64,000 bases of DNA from Cavenderia fasciculata (lineage: Eukaryota; Evosea; Eumycetozoa; Acytosteliales; Cavenderiaceae). The stretch lies in contig NW_004457695.1 of assembly GCF_000203815.1 (NCBI RefSeq), forward strand, positions 124,001-188,000, in the 5' to 3' direction. Position numbers and translations under genes: made by a program. How positions within the stretch are numbered: the first letter of the stretch is position 1; every line of letters begins with the position of its first letter. Below, piece by piece: positions 1-12,821 of this stretch. The notes beneath the pieces were generated by a model. The model saw only the letters and a list, made by a program, of their open reading frames with translations, had not been told where the DNA came from and ran no database searches.

Positions 1-11
1 CATGAAGAAGA

Positions 12-43
<32 letters not shown>

Positions 44-80
44 CTTTTATCATACTAACTTTTTTTATTATATATATAAG
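1..80 (+). other. 3' part of an intron in the cyclophilin gene
   Basis: ATT-repeat and T-rich sequence ending in a clean AG at 79–80, directly before the cyclophilin exon. It contains TACTAAC at about 53–59, a perfect match to the classic branch-point consensus. No GT donor is visible in these 80 bases, so the donor and first exon lie upstream of the window. Confidence 0.7.
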
Positions 81-571
81 AAATCGGAGGAGAAGAAGTT
101 GGAAGAGTAGTAATGGGATTATACGGAAAGACAGTACCAAAGACAGCAGAAAACTTTAAGCAATTATGTACTGGTGAAAAGGGTATCGGACAATCAGGAA
201 AAGCACTTCACTATCAAGGATCAAAGTTCCATCGTATCATTCCAAACTTTATGATTCAAGGTGGTGACTTTACAAGAGGAGACGGTACTGGTGGTGAATC
301 AATCTATGGCAAGAAGTTTGACGACGAATCGTTCAAGTTAAAGCACACCAAGCCAGGTCTTTTGTCAATGGCCAACAGTGGACCAAACACCAATGGATCA
401 CAATTCTTTATCACCACCGTTGTCACCTCTTGGTTGGATGGTCGTCATGTTGTATTTGGTGAAATTCTTGAAGGTATGGAAATCATCAAAAAGATCGAAG
501 CTGTCGGTTCCCAAAGTGGTACTCCATCAAAGACTGTTGTCATTTCTGCTTCTGGTGTATTATCAGAGTAA
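81..571 (+). CDS. cyclophilin-type peptidyl-prolyl isomerase, last exon
   Basis: Cyclophilins catalyse cis–trans isomerisation of prolyl bonds and assist protein folding. The frame is open from the intron acceptor at 80, reading [15 protein letters not shown] before the first in-exon Met at 113, so that Met is internal and the true start lies upstream of the window. The family core is complete: [47 protein letters not shown] and [11 protein letters not shown]. The catalytic and ligand residues Arg (FHR), Phe, Gln (IQGGDF), Phe (QFF), Trp and His are all present, so it should be active. Little beyond the single domain remains (about 163 residues seen), as expected for a cyclophilin A or B type. 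Cytosol versus secretory location cannot be decided because the N-terminus is missing. Confidence 0.95.
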
Positions 572-842
572 AACAAAAAAAAAAGAAAATAATAATAGTA
601 AAAACAACAATACAAAACATTAGAGTACTCTAATTTGGTAAAAAAATGGATTTTAGTACAACAACAACAAGAAGGAAAAACTATTATTTTTTAATTTCCT
701 TTTTTGGATTTTTTTTTTTTTTTTTAATGAAACTATATATAATTATTTCCTTTCCATTAATATACATATCTAAAAAAAAAAAGACTATTCTTTTATTATT
801 TCTATTTTTTTTTTTTTTTGAAATAGAGAAAGAGAGAAAAAA

Positions 843-2111
843 ATGATAACAAATAATATAAACTCATTCTTTAAAAATACAAAAGTAAATGAATCAATTA
901 AACAAAAACTAATAGTGACTGTCAATGCTAACATGCCTCTTGATGAGATACTTGTAGAGTTTGAAAAAAACTCTATTGTATCGGCTCCAGTGTTTGACAT
1001 TTCAAGAGAAAAAGTAATAGCTGTGATTGATATGATAGACATTGGTAAATACAATTAAATTCAAATATATTTTTGTAATAAATTCGACTAACTCTATGTT
1101 TTTTCATAATTCATGTAGTTAATTTTATTCTAAAGATATCAGGACTATCACAAAAAGAAAATCAAATGTTATTGAATATGAACCCAAGAGAATTTTCAAA
1201 GATATTGAAAGAATCTGGAATTCTTTTTTCAAAGTATCCAGCTTCACTAATCATTCGTAAGTAGAGATCTCTACTTTCTTGTTCAACCAATTATTAAAAT
1301 CAACATTTTTATTTTAAAAGAAAATAGACCAAACAAATTATTTTCAATTTCAAAAGATGATTCACTATGGAATGCAATTTCATATATGGATAGTTCATCA
1401 AGTAGATTATTTGTTCTAGATCATCATCAAACAATCATTAATTTATTAAGTGAATCAGATATTATTAATTTGGTTGCTCAAAATATTCATCTATTAGGGT
1501 ATGACAAACAAACAAAACCATTAATTATTTTAGGGTAACTAATAATTTAAATTAAATTATAGTGAGATAAGATCAAAAACAATTCAACAAATTGGTTTAT
1601 GTAGCGCACCTGTTAAAGTATACAACAAAGACATGAGAGTAATAACAGTTTTAGAATTATTATTACAAAAAAATGTTTCTGCTGTTCCAATTATCGATCA
1701 AACTGATAATAAATTGGTATGTCTCAAAGACAAACAGGAGATTAGAGTTGATTTATAAATTTTATTAATTATATTATGAATTAATTTATTTTTTAGATTG
1801 CCAATTTCTCAGTATCAAATTTAAAAGGATTAGGAGAGAATAATTTCTCAGAGTTAATGTTACCGGTTTATGAATACCTTCAATTCCAAAGTATCAAAGA
1901 AATGAACAAAAAGCAATCTTCATTGGAAAAATCATTCCATCCATTGGTTCTTCATGAATGGGATACTTTTGAGAATGCAATCTTTAAATTGGCAGCAACC
2001 AAGGTTCATCAACTTTGGGTTGTCAATATTGATTACGTCCCAATATCAGTGGTAACCATTAATAGTATTTTAAAGTTATTAACTGTTCAAAGAATGGATT
2101 TAAGACCTTAA
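843..2111 (+). CDS. CBS-domain protein, AMPK gamma (Snf4)-like
   Basis: Five exons are inferred: 843–1044, 1119–1256, 1321–1498, 1563–1716 and 1797–2111. All GT–AG junctions keep frame and give 328 residues, almost the length of short AMPK gamma subunits (about 330). CBS-type units appear in order: around residues 15–75 (KNSIVSAPVFD, then VIAVIDMIDIVNFIL), 120–165 (RLFVLDHHQTIINLLSESDIIN), 180–240 (QIGLCSAPVKV, KNVSAVPIID) and 265–325. Four CBS motifs form two Bateman modules that bind adenine nucleotides in this family. A role as energy-sensing AMPK gamma subunit is plausible from size and layout, but other four-CBS proteins exist and I did not identify a diagnostic residue. No transit or membrane segment is seen. 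The start Met follows an A-rich leader, as usual here. Confidence 0.82.
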
Positions 2112-2200
2112 ACTAACTAAATAAATACAAAAAAATCCCATCTAATATTTTTGATTGATTGTTATTTTGTTAATTTGTTATATTTTATTTATTTTAGTAT

Positions 2201-5200
2201 TTATTGTGGTTGATTAAAATTTGAAAGTTCAAATGGAATGATAACCAAAGAGCCATCATTTAAACCGACCATTAAATATTTTTCATGAGCTACCAAGGCA
2301 ATCGTACGAATGGTTGTGCTACTTTCAAAACTATGTACAATGGAGAGATCGGGAAGACTTCTAACTTTGACTCCTCGTGTGCCACCTGTGACCAGGAATT
2401 GAGTGCTGTCTCCTACTCCCAATACTCCTCCCTTTTTGGTTGTTGATTCTCCCGTCAGCTTGATGTCGTACAATCTTTCGTCACATTGTTCCATTCTAAG
2501 TAATTTTCCATTAAACGAGTAGACATAGACATAGGACATGGAACAATAGGAGATGATCCATTGACCGACGGTACTAATCTTGACAATCTCGACGGCACCA
2601 CGATGCATGAGTGTTCTGACATATTGTCCGGTTCGAAGAGTATGCAAGATACACTTTCTATCTTGAGAACCACTAGCTATAATATCCCACTCTTCATTGA
2701 TATCGATGCAATGTACAGAATCGTCGTGACTAGTCAATCGATAGACTGGTTTGACACGTTCAGATTTGATGAGCGATGGAACATCGTCCCAAACCACTAT
2801 ACTAGTGTCGGTGGAAGCAGTGGCGAGAGTCTTTCCACTGGATCCCATGGCGATACACGTTACCATACCACGATGATAGTCACGATACATACGATGAACC
2901 TTTCCGCTTTGAATGTTGCAACATTTAAAGATACTGTCCCAATTGGCGCAACTGAATAGCATCTTTCCATCGGGTGTCATGGCAAAGCAATTAGATATAC
3001 AAGTGACACTATCTGACATGAACAAAGTGTCTATTTGCTTTTCCTTGTAGGTTGATAGTGTCTTGTCAATATCAAAGGTGAATGGCAGATTGCCGCTAGG
3101 TTGGGTCAAAAATTGGTTGACTGCCAACACACCATCTCTATACACTAAAACGATGGCATCGGTTTCCGAACATCCAATATGTACCAAAGGTAAACAACTA
3201 TTGGTTTTAAGTATTTTAAATGGATATTGTTGTTGTTGACCACCAACCAATGGTGAACTACTACTATTATTGTTATTATTATTGTTGTTGTTGCTATTTT
3301 CGAGATCTTGAATTAAATTTACAGAGGAAGGGAATAGATTGGTGATTTTACTAAATATATCGGCACGTTGTGGACGATTGAGTTCTGAAAGTGTTTTTCT
3401 AGTGGGATGAGGTTTGGTAAAGAGCTGTGGAGGTGTTTGACCAAATTCCTTGATTTGGGATTCGATAGACGAACGTTCTTCTGGATCATCTCTTTGGAGA
3501 GCTTGGTTGTTTTCATAGGTGAGATAAAAGAATACATTGTTGGCGTCAATGGCAGCCTGTCCCTTTTGTTTGTTTCCAAAGATGAGGTCGATCCAATGAT
3601 GGATGTTCATAGAGACGTATTCACTTTCGAGTGCTTCACGATTCTTTGAGATGAATGTTTCCGGTGACCCAGCAGCCCATTTTGGCAGTACGAGGTTGCC
3701 TTCGGGATGGTTGGCAAATCCAAAAGAGAATCCTTCGGCGTTTGAGATAAACTCTGGCATGTAAAAGAACTCTGGTGTCAACTCTTTGACATCGGCCAGA
3801 TTGTTGCTTACAACACCATCCCACATTTTCTCCATCGATTCAAACATACGTTGGGGATGATCCCAAACTCCACTCTGAAGTGAAAGATGGTAGCTTGTGA
3901 ATGGCTCCAAACGAACGAGGTAATAGGCAATGATACCAAAGTTACTGTAATGCGAACCATAGAGGAACGGAGGGATCTGTGGGTCTTTGAAAGCTTCGTA
4001 TCTCTTGAGCAAAGTGTCGAGACGTTGTTGGTTCAAGGCGCCGATTGGTTTGGAAAAGTCACGGTAGCTTTCGTTGGAGGTGAGATCGAGCTTGTCGCTC
4101 TTGTAGTCGGCAATGACGTGTGGAAAGATTGGATACTGAGAGATATCATTGTAGGTACGGCCTGCAATGGTATTGAGGGCCATGAGGTATTCGAAATTGG
4201 ATATCTCTCGATTCTTCCATTTTTGGGTCAACTTTGAACGTTTCATGATCTTGTCTGGGGGATCGGACCACTTTACCTTGAGAAGGGGTGGGTGAAGATT
4301 GACAATCTTGTTGAATGCTTGGACAGATTCACTCTCTGATGAAAAGGTAAACATATAACTCTTGTGGTTGATAAACAACTCGATCGAGTTCCAACGAAGA
4401 AGATAACGAAGTCTATGTATTTCTACCAGATCCTTTATCTTTAGGATATAATGATTTTTGATTGCAACACAACCATGGTCAACTTCCAATTGTTTTCTAC
4501 CATAGTTGTTGTATACTACTTGTTTGTCAAAATAAATATATTGATTGGTGAGAATAAATCTACCCGGGATGACGCCAATAGGAGTAACCATTTGACAAGA
4601 GTAGGAAGCAAATACTTTTTCACGTTCCTCCCCAGTTCCACTTTGGTTTCCTCCCAAAGAGTTTGTTCCTGCTCCATCTTTAAACATGGAAGCAATATTG
4701 GCACCGCTAGAAGAACTAATTGAACCAAATCCAGAAATACTTGGAGAAGATGTATTAATTGGAACTTGAGCAGCTGATTGGTTTGGCATATATGGGTTTG
4801 AAATATTTTGATTTGTTGTGGTGGTGGTTGTTGTTGTACTAGAAGGAGATGATAGTTGAACTGAACTTCTATTGGAAGAGGGGGATTTGGTTGATATAGT
4901 ACTATTACTATAATTATCACTTGTTCTATCTTTGGATGGAGACAATAAACCATTTGATAAATTAATTAGAGTTTGTGAAACAAATGATATTTCTCTTGCT
5001 GCTGGTTGTTGTGCCTGTTGTTGCTGCTGCTGCTGTTGTTGTAATCTTTGTTGTTGTTGATGGATTCCAAATTCTCTTTCCTTAAACATTGGACACATTG
5101 GACTTAGAGGAGCATCACCAGCAATACGAACGATAATATGACCCAAACCATCACCACAGTCTTGATCGATATAAAATGTTTCCTTTTCAGTTTGATAAAT

Positions 5201-8200
5201 ATCGATAATGGCTCTTCTATTTCTTCCAAACTTGTTTTGTTTAGAAACTCCTTTGTAATCTGATCCCAAATAGTTTCTCTTTAATTTACGACGCATTCTA
5301 CATGGACCTTCACTTCTATCTAATTTCCAATGAACCATTGTCGTATCTTCTGGTTCAATTAAATTATTATTATTATTATTATTAATATTAATATTAATAT
5401 TATTATTATTATTATTATTATTTGGATCTTGTTTAATTAAAGTAGAGTTGTTTAAAATGGAAGGATTTTTTGGAGGAGATGAGGAGGGAGACATTGGAGG
5501 AGAGGATATTGGACTTTGAGTGGTTGGTGAAAGAGAGTTTCCTGTACTAGATCTTGGAGACATGGTAGTGGTTGTCATGGAGAGAGATGCAGATGAATTG
5601 ATGACACTGCTATGAGGAATACCCAATTCTTTGAGACGATAGAGAATTGAAATGGGTGGAGGTGGAGGAGACTCGACAGATCTTTTCACTCTTGCTCCAT
5701 TTAGATTGCCTGCACGTTTTCTACGTTGTTTGATCCAATGTTTGAACAAGAGATAGTATAGCTTTTCTTCGATGATTTGTTCCTCTCGCTTCTTTGTAAT
5801 CTCTTCCATACAATCCACATCCCACAGATAAGAGATATGGGATGGCAATGGCAACTGGGTTGGCAAAAGAGTACGAGCCTTGATAGAGTCATCAATTAAT
5901 TCACCAAATAAAATGTCACGAGCACCTCCAATGTGAATGGGTGGAATCATATCTTCTAGCATCTTTGTTACATCTTCTTGATTCTCGACTGTAGACTCTT
6001 TCAAATAGAGTGCAATCCATCTAGTTTCTTGCAAAGTAAATTGAGGATGACAACTCTCTCTCATAATGACAATAATCTGTGATCTTGCTCGTTTTGTTCT
6101 TTCAATCGATGATATATCTGGTTGTCTTTTGGATGATGACGCCGATGCCTCTTCAATGGCTCTATTGAAATCATTTTCATAGTTCATTGTATAGAAACGT
6201 TTCATAATGGTCAACCATTGATCAATACGAATGTTGGTTCTCCAAAAATGAATATTATTTTGTACTCTTTGTCTAACCATTTCAAACAATGATAATTGTG
6301 TCAATGAATGTGTTTTACACCATAATTGAAAACTATTTATAATTAAATGTTGAATTGTTAATCCCCATAATTGATCTAATAAAAAAATAAATTAAAAAAT
6401 AAAAAAGGTTAATAATCAAATAGAATCATATTATTTGTATATATATATATATCTTTTTTTCTCTTACTATTTGAACTACAAAAAGAAAGTAATCTACCTA
6501 AAGATTCAATATCATCAGGAGCCCAATAAGGAGCAGAAGAGATGGTTGAACGAAGTAGGAAAGATATAATTTGGAAACCTTGAGTTTCGATGATCTGATC
6601 TCTAAAGGTTGGATTGTTTTCCAAGATGGTTAACAATAGTCTGAGGAGACATGATGGGTGACCAAGATAGGCCGGTTTGGGGAAAATGGCTGGAGGAGCA
6701 TGTTGAAACATTGGAATGGGAATAAAGTTGATGTAGCCAGAGGAAATGGTTGTATGTTCACCAATCTCTGATGGTTTTGTTTCCATTCCCGAAACTGGAT
6801 GACCTAGTTGATTAAAGAGAGGATAGATCATGGTCAATCCTCCAATAAATACCAATTGTTCTATAGGTGGTGTTGTTTTTATAATGTTGACACCTTCCAT
6901 AATGGTCGCAGCATTTGGTAATTCCCCACTTGAAACTTCAAAACATAATGCTCTGTCTGTAGCCTTTGGATTATATATAAACATGATTTTTATATTCTTT
7001 TTGTTTTCCAAATATAATTCTCCATTATAAATACCAATTAATCCATCTTTACTAAAAAAAATAAAAATAAATAAATAAATTAAATAAATAAATATTTAAA
7101 AAAGATTGTTTTGTTTTGTTTTGTTTTGTTTTGACATACGGTATTTTTTCATATAATAATAAATTATAATCCTTTCCAAGATTATATAAACTTTGAATAT
7201 CTTGTTGATTGAGAGCATCATTTACCATTAATATTGATCCCATTCGACCGATGAAACCATTACTAAGAGATGAAGAGTTTCCAATATGACATCTCGTGTA
7301 GGGTTTGTCTGTTTTGGGATAGAGTAGTGGGATCTTTTCCTCGAGCTTTCCATTGACATGAATCGATATTTGAGACTTTCTCAACAAAAAGTATTCATGA
7401 GAGATACAGATATAATACCATTTCTTTGGTTGCATAACAAACTGTGATTTCTGTAATGCCACCTTGTTCTTTGTCTTTACTGTAAAAACCAAATTCTGTT
7501 GTTGGTAGTAACATTCTACACCAGTCTCATCGTCTGTGAAAAAACTATACAATATAGGACTATATTTCAAATTTGTAAAATCATCTCTACTAATCCAAAA
7601 ACATATACTATATCCTCCATCAAATGGTTGTCTTTCTGGTATCATTAATCCCTAAAAAAATAAAATAAATAAAAAACGAATTAGTATATCTATGATTAAT
7701 TCATATCCCTTTTTAAAAACTTACAGCATTTGAATTACTAAAATTAAAATATAAATCTGGTCCTTCTCTTTGTTTAAAAATATATTCCAATACTTCAACT
7801 AATACACTCCAATAAAATGGCTAAATTGCAAAAGAATAAAGAGTCAATATGGATTGATTAATTAATTAATTAAATTAAAATTTGTAGCATACTCTTTCAT
7901 CATTAACACTTTCCAATAATCTAATTAAATATTTTAATTCCTTTGGACTAATATTGAAAAATGATAATATTTGAAGGGTGATTGATATTTCACCAATGAC
8001 ATCACTGTCTTTTGAGCATCCAATTAAAAAGTTCAATAGTTTGATGATCCATCTATCACTACAACAATAGGTTTGTACCAATATACTCGAATAAATGATT
8101 CCATTTAGCTTCTTGAGTAACATCATGTGAAGTTCTGGACTTTCCTCCAAAGTCAAACATGGAATCTCCAACAATATATTCATAAACATGTGAAAGAAAT

Positions 8201-8755
8201 CAAAATTATTCTTTTTTAATGATAATACATCTATTTGTGCCAATTCAATCAACTAATTAGAAAAAGATAGAAATATTTGAAAGTTTGATGATTAGTAAAG
8301 TTAATTAAACTTTGTTTTATAAAGAAAGATGTTTTGTTTGTCTACAAACCTTATCAAATACACAAACAACATCATGGAATTGCAATTTATCAGGATTCTT
8401 TGCTTGTGATATGATTTGTTTGACATATTGTTCCTCTGTACGAAATACTGGATTGAGAGACAATTGATAGAGTTGTTGTTGTTGAATCTGAAATGCTGCA
8501 TGATTCTTGTTACTATTAATACCAACTCCAACACTCTCTGTAAGAGAAAATGGTGGTGATACTGGTAATTGTTGTTGTTGTTGTTGTTCAATAGTAGTAG
8601 AAGGAGAAACAGGAGGAGGAAGAGATGATGTGGAAGATGAAGATGAAGAAGAAGATGAAGTTTGAGAAGGTGATAAATCACCTCTACTATCACCAATGAC
8701 TATACCAGTGATTGAAGAGGATGATGTATTGATAGACCGAGAGGCTGGTACATGA

Positions 8756-8801
<46 letters not shown>

Positions 8802-8808
8802 GACTCAT
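2201..8808 (-). CDS. BEACH/WD40 protein of the Lvs family
   Basis: Six exons are inferred on the minus strand: 8350–8808, 7893–8252, 7725–7820, 7140–7651, 6468–7051 and 2201–6375. They join in frame to about 2061 residues. The start Met is followed by a long Gln tract (from 8802). Domains in order: a Con-A/laminin-G-like segment at about 305–475 (GGYSICFWISRDD, WYYICISHEYF, IGRMGSILMVND), a PH-BEACH domain at about 1255–1360, the BEACH domain at about 1380–1665 (REISNFEYLMALN, AGRTYNDISQYPIFPHVI, FYMPEF), then WD40 repeats to the C-terminus. Linkers carry Asn, Gln, Ser and Thr runs. BEACH proteins are large scaffolds in vesicle traffic, lysosome fusion and cytokinesis. Dictyostelids have several Lvs genes, and the size suggests an LvsC/LvsE type, which I cannot settle. 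Two exons lack an in-frame ATG at their 5' end, which supports the spliced model. Confidence 0.9.
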
Positions 8809-9168
8809 TTTTTCAAACTATCTCTAATAGATCTATCAAAAAGCAGGTCAGGTGATATCACTGACTACAACACTGCTTAAATGATTTAATAATCTATCTA
8901 TTAATCAATTAATCTCTCTATTTTCTATTCTCTTTCTCTCTCTTTCTCTCTCTATATATATTTGTATAATATACAAAATGTCTTTAGTATAATAATAATA
9001 AACAATATTAAATTTTTGGACAAAGAAGTTCTCTCTTTTTTTTTCTTGTGATCAGCTGAATAAAAACCCTTCAAAATAGTATTATGTTTGTTTGTTTGTT
9101 TAATTATTTATTACAAGTTTATTATTTATTTGTGTGAATAGTATTTGTTTGTTTATATATATATTTGT
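8809..9168. other. intergenic, 5' flank of the BEACH gene
   Basis: About 360 bases between two minus-strand genes. It holds CT-rich microsatellite (about 8930–8960) and AT-rich sequence. No open frame with coding character and no RNA gene is seen; it must contain the BEACH promoter and the phosphorylase 3' region. Confidence 0.6.
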
Positions 9169-10146
9169 TTATAATTTCATAGAGATTAAAGCTTCAAGAC
9201 AAGCTCTACCACCATCCAATTCTAATTGTGCTTTTTCGTCATTTCCCAAAAAGCTGTTACTGACTCTGTTGGCGAGGATGATGGTTGCAGCGGCTGCTTT
9301 GATTGGTTCGACAGTTGATCTTTCGGCGAGATGGTAGAGTTGGAAGGTTTCCATTTCGAGTGTGGCAGCATCGGGGTGTGTTTGAATGATCGATGGGATT
9401 AGTTCTTGGTTGTGGTCATCGAAATTAGAGTCTTGACGTCCTTGACTACTGTAAAAAGAGTCGGCAGTGGCATTTAAACCTTGAATAACTTGTCTACGAC
9501 CATTGAATTCGGTTGTGAAAGCGTTGGTCAACTTTTCAACCATCTCTGTATCACCCTTTACAGCCTTTGAAATATCGTATGGCTTGACCTGGTTGGAAGA
9601 GTCTGCGTGCCAGTGATCAGGGTTTCTACGAATCAATACACATTCTTTGGCAATAGCCAACGTTCCAACAGGTACATCACGAAGTGAACCACAAGTACCA
9701 TATCTTACAATTGCCATTGTACCCTCGGTCACATAACGACCTTCTCTCACAAGGAAATCCATCATTGGTGTACCCATACCAATAGAGACAATAGACACTG
9801 GTACATTTTTGTATTCTCCAGTGTGAATATGGAATCCACGGTGTTCAGATGTAACTACCTTTTTACCTGTATCAAATAAATGATCACGAAGTTTAATAGC
9901 TCTACCATAATCTCCAACTGTAAGTATACGTTGTGAAACTAAATAGATAGATAGATAGAGAATGATTAAATATATGTTAATACTATATATATATAGAGAG
10001 AGAGTATATGACATATATATATATATTATGTGAAACATACGTTGGCCTTTCTTTACACCCAAATGATAGACAACTCCATCAGCATCGACTGGGAAGTTTG
10101 CATTTCCTATATTACCAACATCACCTATCTTCTTATCTGTAGACAT
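9169..10146 (-). CDS. uridine phosphorylase (PNP/UDP family)
   Basis: Two exons, 10041–10146 and 9169–9938, joined across a GT–AG intron rich in TA and GATA repeats, give 291 residues. The intron can be read through without a stop, so an uncorrected model would carry a false hydrophobic insert after VKKGQ. Family motifs: RILTVGDYGRA (phosphate site), SIVSIGMGTPMMDFLVRE (signature), VRYGTCGSL, then FYSSQGRQD, where the Gln and Arg are the uracil-recognising pair that marks uridine rather than purine phosphorylases, and LEMET, which contacts ribose. The enzyme splits uridine to uracil and ribose-1-phosphate in pyrimidine salvage in the cytosol. No signal sequence is present. The 5' end faces a plus-strand gene across about 320 bases. 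Confidence 0.93.
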   Translation of the reverse strand: MSTDKKIGDVGNIGNANFPVDADGVVYHLGVKKGQRMFHIIYIYMSYTLSLYIYSINIYLIILYLSIYLVSQRILTVGDYGRAIKLRDHLFDTGKKVVTSEHRGFHIHTGEYKNVPVSIVSIGMGTPMMDFLVREGRYVTEGTMAIVRYGTCGSLRDVPVGTLAIAKECVLIRRNPDHWHADSSNQVKPYDISKAVKGDTEMVEKLTNAFTTEFNGRRQVIQGLNATADSFYSSQGRQDSNFDDHNQELIPSIIQTHPDAATLEMETFQLYHLAERSTVEPIKAAAATIILANRVSNSFLGNDEKAQLELDGGRACLEALISMKL

Positions 10147-10464
10147 GTTTATATTATTATTAATGTGATATATAAATAAATAAATAAATAACTTGTTATA
10201 TATATGTTATGTAAAGATATTATTAATTGAAATGAAATTGAAGAAGATATCTTGTTCTTTTTGGTTGTTCGATTGATGATCAGTCCCAGCTCATTTTTTA
10301 ATTAAATTTTATATATTTTTGGTGGTGCAGAGAGAACTTTCCTTTTTCAAAAGAACTCTGATCTGAGTTGTGCTTCTTCTTCGTCTTCTTTTTTAGATCA
10401 TTCCATTTTATAGAATTGGTTGGTTGGTTGATTGATTGGTCGTTGCTGATTCAACTGTTGTTCT
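10147..10464. promoter_or_regulatory. bidirectional promoter region
   Basis: 318 bases between two divergent starts (uridine phosphorylase on minus, small Ala/Asn-rich protein on plus). It is AT-rich, with a TTGGTTGG repeat near 10418–10432. I see no defined factor site. Confidence 0.5.
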
Positions 10465-10496
10465 ATGTCGACTTTAACAGATAATAATAATAATAA

Positions 10497-10535
<39 letters not shown>

Positions 10536-10982
10536 AAATAGCAACAACAACAACAACAATCATGGTGGGACATTTGCAACATTAAAGATTGATGGTGGCA
10601 ACAACAACGGTCATGATGATGATGACCCTATTCTAATCAATAGTAATGCTTCTGATATTAAAGATGAGGAATTGATCAAAGAGTATCAAGAGGATTCAAT
10701 CAATGGTCCATACATTCACATCATAAAAGAGATACTCTCTATTCAACGAAACACGAATCAAGTGTTGACTGAATTTGTAAATAAAGAAAAAGGTATGTAA
10801 AGTCAGATACCACTCTAACAATCTAAATAAAGCCAAAGATTTAACTAATCAACTTCAAATTGATTTTAGCTAGCAATCCACCAAAAGATACTACAACCAA
10901 CAACAACAGTAAAAGACAACAAAAAAAACAAGCACCTTCAAAAAAAGATCAACAAACCTTAAAGGAACAAAAAATAAACTAG
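10465..10982 (+). CDS. small Ala/Asn-rich protein, possibly GON7-like
   Basis: Exons 10465–10792 and 10870–10982 join in frame to 146 residues. The N-terminus is low complexity (Asn run, then a pure Ala run from GCT repeats, then Asn/His). The only ordered-looking part is about residues 70–110, with an acidic start and an amphipathic helix (GPYIHIIKEILSIQRNTNQV). The tail is Lys/Gln rich and hydrophilic. The pattern of an acidic small protein with one helix loosely recalls GON7 of the KEOPS complex, which makes the t6A modification of tRNA, but the match is weak and I would not name it so without a profile search. No signal or membrane segment is seen. The 3' end converges on the next minus gene, with 117 bases between stops. 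Confidence 0.7.
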
Positions 10983-11099
10983 GAACAGGCCTAGTCGATA
11001 TATATATATTGTACAGTAACAAAAAAAAAAAAAAGGATCGATCAATCAATCATTCTTTTTGTTATGGAATATCTTTATCGAAAGTTTTATCAGCTATGA

Positions 11100-12785
11100 T
11101 TAATACCTATTATTACTCAATAGGTTATAGATGTGATTGGAATATGCTAAACTTTTAAAGAATAGTCCTTTTAAAAGATCGTTGGTCAATTCATATTGAT
11201 CATCATCATTATTGTTGTTCGTTGGTGTTGTTGTGTTGTATCGATAGAATCTAACAATATCAATGTATCCATGTTGTAATGATCGTTTGTGACTGTTTTC
11301 AAATGGATATCCATCCTCGTATTGCCAAATAATACTATCCAACATATCTTTGTGATCATTATCTTTGGTACAATGTGATTTGATAAAGTATTCTGTTTTG
11401 ATTGGTCTGATATCATAGTTATGAAGTAGCACGACTTGATCTTTGTATTTTCTGTCAATTATTGATGTTCTGTTGGTATTAAAGTTCTTCATTGGATGAT
11501 CTCTTTCCATTTCATCCTCGCTCGTCAATTCCCATTCCCTAAAAGGATCATTATCTTTGCCAACTACCGACACATAATATTGATGACAATGCTCAAATTC
11601 TTCTTTCCTTGCCTCTGTACTCGATATATATTCATCGACGAGGTATGGTACCAATGATAGATGTTCATATAATGGCAAACGCCATATGATATATCCGAGA
11701 TAGATATTTCTATCTATAATGTGTAGTTGATCCAAAAGATATTTCAATGTATCATATTGAAAGTGTGTGTAGAAATATTCTATCCAACTTTTTAAAATGA
11801 TTGTTCTTGCTATTATTTGATCGGCAGTGTCTGCATATTCTTGTTGATTTGGTTCAAGAGGTGCATTATAGTTGTATTTATAGTATTTGAAAAGTATTTG
11901 ATAGAAAAATGTTACATCTTCCAATTTGGGTTCATTGTCTTGGACAAATCTTTTAAAATAATGCCTTGAAGAATGTAAATGGCAAAATTCTTGTTTTACT
12001 GGTACAAATAAAAATTGAATCATCTCTTTGTTGTGTGATCTAACTGAGTAATCTTTCAAACGGTAAAACTTTATATCATGACTCTTGAACCAATGATACA
12101 CTTCCACCGAGTTGATGCATTTTGATATATTTTCCCAAACACAAGGAGGAGGAAATAGTTGATAAATTAATTCGATCATTTCGATATCAACATTGCTCCC
12201 TTCCAAATCTATCCTTTCTTCTTCCTTTGGATTGTATATTGATATTCCAATTGATTTGTATTCTATTGCTTTGTTTAATAAATAGATCATTGTTTTTTTG
12301 TTGCACTTATTAAACTTAATCCGAACCCAATCTTTTATGACATAAATATTATTATTATTATTTTGATTATTATTATTATTAAATTCGAAATTTGATATTA
12401 AAAGTTTAGCAATCTCCATCGAGTGATCTTTAGCATGAACTGATTGCCAGAGAAAGAAATAGAATGGGTGTGTTGGAAATTGATTGATTAGATATTCCAA
12501 TAGATCTATTCGTGATCTTGATATTATATTCTCTATAAACTCTTTTGGGATGGAATTTCGGGGCTCCAATACTATTTTAAAGTACTCTAGTGTTATAAAT
12601 GGAAATATCTTGTCGTCTTGTTGATCAATCACAGATTCCTGATAAAATGAATTTAGGTATTTGTATGTTTCAAAGTTATTAAGTTCTGCTGCGTCAGAGA
12701 CTGCACTATAATGAGCCTTCCCAATGCTTTGTATATATTGAGCTACATCCACTCGATATGTGCCAATGTTGTATATTGTATTATA

Positions 12786-12821
<36 letters not shown>

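Noticed and set aside
843-1058. Short single-exon CBS protein ending at 1058
   Set aside because: The stop lies in an intron; splicing at 1045–1118 restores a four-CBS protein.
2561-2959. 132-codon plus-strand open frame
   Set aside because: Antisense to the WD40 part of the BEACH gene.
9939-10040. Hydrophobic insert in uridine phosphorylase
   Set aside because: It is an intron with GT–AG ends; removing it restores the conserved sequence.
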